DNA from: Peptoniphilaceae bacterium
GTDB lineage: Bacteria; Bacillota; Clostridia; Tissierellales; Peptoniphilaceae
Direction: 5' to 3'
Assembly: GCA_029983595.1 (NCBI GenBank)
Contig: JASBZD010000056.1
Span: forward strand, 1-8,041
DNA length: 8,041 nt
The translations under genes and the position numbers were made by a program. Shown piece after piece: positions 6,154-8,041 of this stretch; position 1 is the first letter of the stretch, and every line of letters begins with the position of its first letter. The notes under the pieces are model-generated. The model made no database searches, had not been told where the DNA came from, and saw only the letters and a program-made list of their open reading frames with translations.

Positions 6154-6470
6154 GAGCAGAAATTGTAATACCAATTATAGTGGGGATTATCTTTTTATTT
6201 ATAGGATCTATTATTAGAAAAGGCAACATAAATGTAATACATGATTATCACACTAGAGGTGTAAAAAAGAAAGATAGAATGGAATATGCAAGAGTTTTTT
6301 CTAAAGGTATGTATACTTTTGCGATTATGCTATTTTGCTGTGCTTTAGCATTTTATCTAGGATATGAGATATTAGTGCCGATATGTTTTTTAATATTTGG
6401 GATAATTGGAATGTATTTTATTAATAAGGCACAAAAATATAATGGTGGATGGTTTATTTTTAAGAAGTAA
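6150..6470 (+). CDS. Small membrane protein, possibly DUF3784-like
   Basis: This 106-residue protein has hydrophobic segments at about 5-22, 53-70 and 73-91. Between the first and second lies a polar loop NINVIHDYHTRGVKKKDRMEYARVFSKG (26-53). The pattern of a helix, then a basic loop with a His-x-Tyr-His core and a Lys/Asp-rich stretch, then two closely spaced helices resembles the DUF3784 family of small Firmicutes membrane proteins of unknown function; this is recognition by eye and tentative. It starts inside the last codon of the preceding gene (ATGA overlap at 6150-6153) with no strong ribosome binding site of its own, so it is probably translated by coupling. No terminator is evident between it and the next gene. 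Confidence 0.75.
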   Translation: MRAEIVIPIIVGIIFLFIGSIIRKGNINVIHDYHTRGVKKKDRMEYARVFSKGMYTFAIMLFCCALAFYLGYEILVPICFLIFGIIGMYFINKAQKYNGGWFIFKK

Positions 6471-6484
6471 TTTATAAACATGCC

Positions 6485-6514
6485 TTGAATATATATATAT
6501 AATTAACGTATAAA
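6485..6514 (+). promoter_or_regulatory. Candidate promoter of the 149-residue membrane protein gene
   Basis: TTGAAT (6485-6490, four of six) is spaced 18 bases from TATAAA (6509-6514, five of six), with an AT-alternating spacer. It lies about 57 bases before the ATG at 6572. The local AT richness makes a chance match possible. Confidence 0.4.
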
Positions 6515-6571
6515 AGAAGATGTTATTTTTAGAACCTTATATTTACTTATATTTAATAGAAAGGATTAAAA

Positions 6572-7021
6572 ATGGAAAAGTTATTAAAAAAATTATCCAT
6601 AGTGTTAATTATCTCTAATTTATTAGTATTCTTATATATACTTTTAAAATATTTTAATTCTATAACGATACCTACGGGGATATTTGGCAGTGAATATTTT
6701 TTTAGCAAAATGAATAGAGGGATAGATTATCTAAACTCAATTGAAACTAATAATAGTCCAGGAATTTGGTACATATTCTATCTTTATATTTTCTATTTTG
6801 GATATATATCACTTAATATATTTATCTTAACTACAGAGAGTCTAAAAGAAAAAGTAGACATAAAAAATATTTTAATCTTAAATATATTCCTATTACTACT
6901 TATATTAGTTATTAAATACTTTATAATTAATAATATTTTATACTATTATGATTTTATGAATTTTATACCATCTATAGTTTTATCTTTAGAACTAATTTAT
7001 TTATTAAGAAGAATAAATTAA
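6572..7021 (+). CDS. Hypothetical membrane protein, four predicted transmembrane segments
   Basis: I do not recognise this 149-residue protein. It is very rich in Ile, Leu, Tyr and Phe, with predicted helices at about 7-27, 66-87, 98-119 and 129-146. A roughly 38-residue polar loop between helices 1 and 2 (TIPTGIFGSEYFFSKMNRG onward) would face outside if the Lys-rich N-terminus is cytoplasmic; the C-terminus RRIN is also basic and cytoplasmic. AGAAAGGA (6558-6565) lies 6 bases before the ATG. It is 101 bases behind the 106-residue membrane protein, with no terminator between, so it may share a transcript or use its own promoter near 6485. It ends at a bidirectional terminator facing folC. 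No catalytic motif is visible. Confidence 0.72.
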   Translation: MEKLLKKLSIVLIISNLLVFLYILLKYFNSITIPTGIFGSEYFFSKMNRGIDYLNSIETNNSPGIWYIFYLYIFYFGYISLNIFILTTESLKEKVDIKNILILNIFLLLLILVIKYFIINNILYYYDFMNFIPSIVLSLELIYLLRRIN

Positions 7022-7027
7022 CCTAAA

Positions 7028-7062
7028 AAGCCCAGAGAGATATCTGGGCTTAATTAGTTTTT
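7028..7062. terminator. Bidirectional terminator between the membrane protein gene and folC
   Basis: A perfect 9-bp stem AAGCCCAGA/TCTGGGCTT (7028-7036 with 7043-7051) with a 6-base loop. On the plus strand it is followed by TAATTAG and six T's (7057-7062). On the minus strand the stem runs straight into TTTTTAGG. It lies 6 bases after one stop and 16 bases from the folC stop, so it serves both converging genes, more strongly folC. Confidence 0.88.
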
Positions 7063-7067
7063 ATAAT

Positions 7068-8041
7068 CTATTTATTCTTCTTTTCATAATTTATTATATC
7101 GCGTACTAGATAGAGTGATCCGCACCATAATATCAGGTCATTTTCACCTGCTAGTTCTTTAGTGCGTTCATATGCCTTATATCTATCTTCGATAGCTTCT
7201 ACGTCATCTCTTACTTTTAATACTTCAGCTTTTAACTCATCTATCGTAAAAGCACGCTCTGGATTATCTACTGATGTAATAACCATTTTATCAGCTAATT
7301 TAGAAAGTTCTTTAATTGCATAATTATAATCTTTATCTTTTAAAATTGAGAATCCTAAAATTAGATTATCATAGTTAAATACTTTTAAAGATTCTATTAA
7401 AACTTCTATAGCCTCTTTATTATGAGATCCATCTACTAAGACTCTTGGATTATTTGAGATAACCTGAAGTCTTCCCGTATTTTTAGTATGATAGATAGAA
7501 TCTTTAATTATTTTAGCAGTAAGATTAAATTTATCTTTAAAATAATCCAGCACCATTATCGCTAAAGATGCGTTATATAGCTGATGAATTCCCACTAGGT
7601 CAGTTTTTATATCTTTATATTCTCTAAAGTTAAAATTATTAAATGACTCTTCCATCTTAATTATTTCTACTTCAGATTTATCAAAAGTATAGAAAGGACT
7701 TTCGACTTCTCTAGCGTGATCTTCTAAAACGTCCATTATATGTTCTTCATTAGGATATAAAAATACTGGACAACCCGGTTTCATTATCCCCGCTTTATTT
7801 AAAGCGATTTCTTCTATTGTATTACCTAAAACTCCCACATGGTCCATAGATATAGTAACAATAACTGATGCGATAGGTGCTTTTATAATATTTGTAGAGT
7901 CTAATTCTCCACCCATTCCCACTTCTACGACAGCTACATCTACTTTTTCGTCATAGAAATATTTATACATAATACCAGTTAAAACCTCAAAATAGGTAAC
8001 GTGAAATCCTTCAGCGATAACTTTTTCTACTTTAGGCTTAA
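7068..8041 (-). CDS. folC: Folylpolyglutamate synthase/dihydrofolate synthase, 5' end cut by the window
   Basis: The reading frame stays open to the window edge; 323 complete codons are visible. FolC adds glutamates to tetrahydrofolate (and in bifunctional forms makes dihydrofolate from dihydropteroate), using ATP in the cytosol. Motifs in order (numbered from the Met at 7968-7970) are VTYFEVLTGI just upstream of it, EVGMGGELDSTN (16-27), DHVGVLGNTIEEIALNKAGIMKPG (43-66) with the probable carbamylated Lys59, VGIHQLYNASLAI (126-138), GRLQV (166-170), DGSHNKEA (180-187; usual form DGAHN) and GSLYLVRDI (284-292). The Met at 7968-7970 is internal because the upstream codons still match the family. 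About 100 N-terminal residues, including the P-loop and omega loop, lie outside the window. Whether it also has dihydrofolate synthase activity cannot be told. It is closed by the shared terminator at 7028-7062. Confidence 0.94.
   Translation of the reverse strand, partial: KPKVEKVIAEGFHVTYFEVLTGIMYKYFYDEKVDVAVVEVGMGGELDSTNIIKAPIASVIVTISMDHVGVLGNTIEEIALNKAGIMKPGCPVFLYPNEEHIMDVLEDHAREVESPFYTFDKSEVEIIKMEESFNNFNFREYKDIKTDLVGIHQLYNASLAIMVLDYFKDKFNLTAKIIKDSIYHTKNTGRLQVISNNPRVLVDGSHNKEAIEVLIESLKVFNYDNLILGFSILKDKDYNYAIKELSKLADKMVITSVDNPERAFTIDELKAEVLKVRDDVEAIEDRYKAYERTKELAGENDLILWCGSLYLVRDIINYEKKNK

Noticed and set aside
7968..7970. Met codon as the start of folC
   Set aside because: The frame stays open upstream to the window edge, and the preceding codons (VTYFEVLTGI) match conserved FolC sequence.

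Overview
This is an AT-rich chromosomal window with low-GC Bacillota character: strong GGAGG-type ribosome binding sites, SigA-like promoters, hairpin-plus-T-tract terminators and a Veg protein. The Veg sequence resembles clostridial/Tissierellia forms more than Bacillus ones, so an anaerobic Gram-positive (for example a Peptoniphilaceae-type coccus) is my best guess. That placement is inference only. I see no mobile element, rRNA, tRNA or CRISPR array, and codon use looks even throughout.

Left part (1-1512). The first ~115 bases hold the 3' flank of an unseen plus-strand gene, closed by a hairpin terminator. Back to back with it is the minus-strand terminator of a monocistronic short-chain dehydrogenase/reductase (SDR) gene. 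A 239-base AT-rich spacer separates the SDR from the divergent veg gene and carries two tandem SigA-type promoters pointing into veg. veg starts at TTG and ends at its own terminator.

Middle (1523-3617). Two minus-strand genes with separate signals follow. The first encodes a secreted CAMP-factor-family (cohemolysin) pore-forming protein with a signal peptide and an unusual acidic C-terminal tail. It is the most interesting gene here, a probable host-interaction factor. The second encodes a membrane-anchored alpha/beta hydrolase with a complete Ser-Asp-His triad. Between them lies a 262-base AT-rich spacer with a 13-bp perfect inverted repeat and a candidate promoter.

Right part (3618-8041). 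A plus-strand EF-G-like GTPase gene (fusA2 type) runs from an extended -10 promoter to a terminator. Its start is best placed at the ATG at 3773. Three small genes for uncharacterised membrane proteins follow, the first two overlapping by 4 bases. A bidirectional terminator separates them from a convergent folC (folylpolyglutamate synthase), which runs off the right edge and lacks its N-terminal ~100 residues.

No gene-free stretch exceeds 300 bases. Apart from the 81- and 106-aa pair, the genes appear to be mostly individually transcribed. They mix housekeeping functions (EF-G-like factor, folC, veg) with cell-surface or secreted ones (CAMP factor, hydrolase, membrane proteins). I do not see a multi-gene novel system. 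The CAMP factor and the membrane-protein cluster are the parts that deserve attention.
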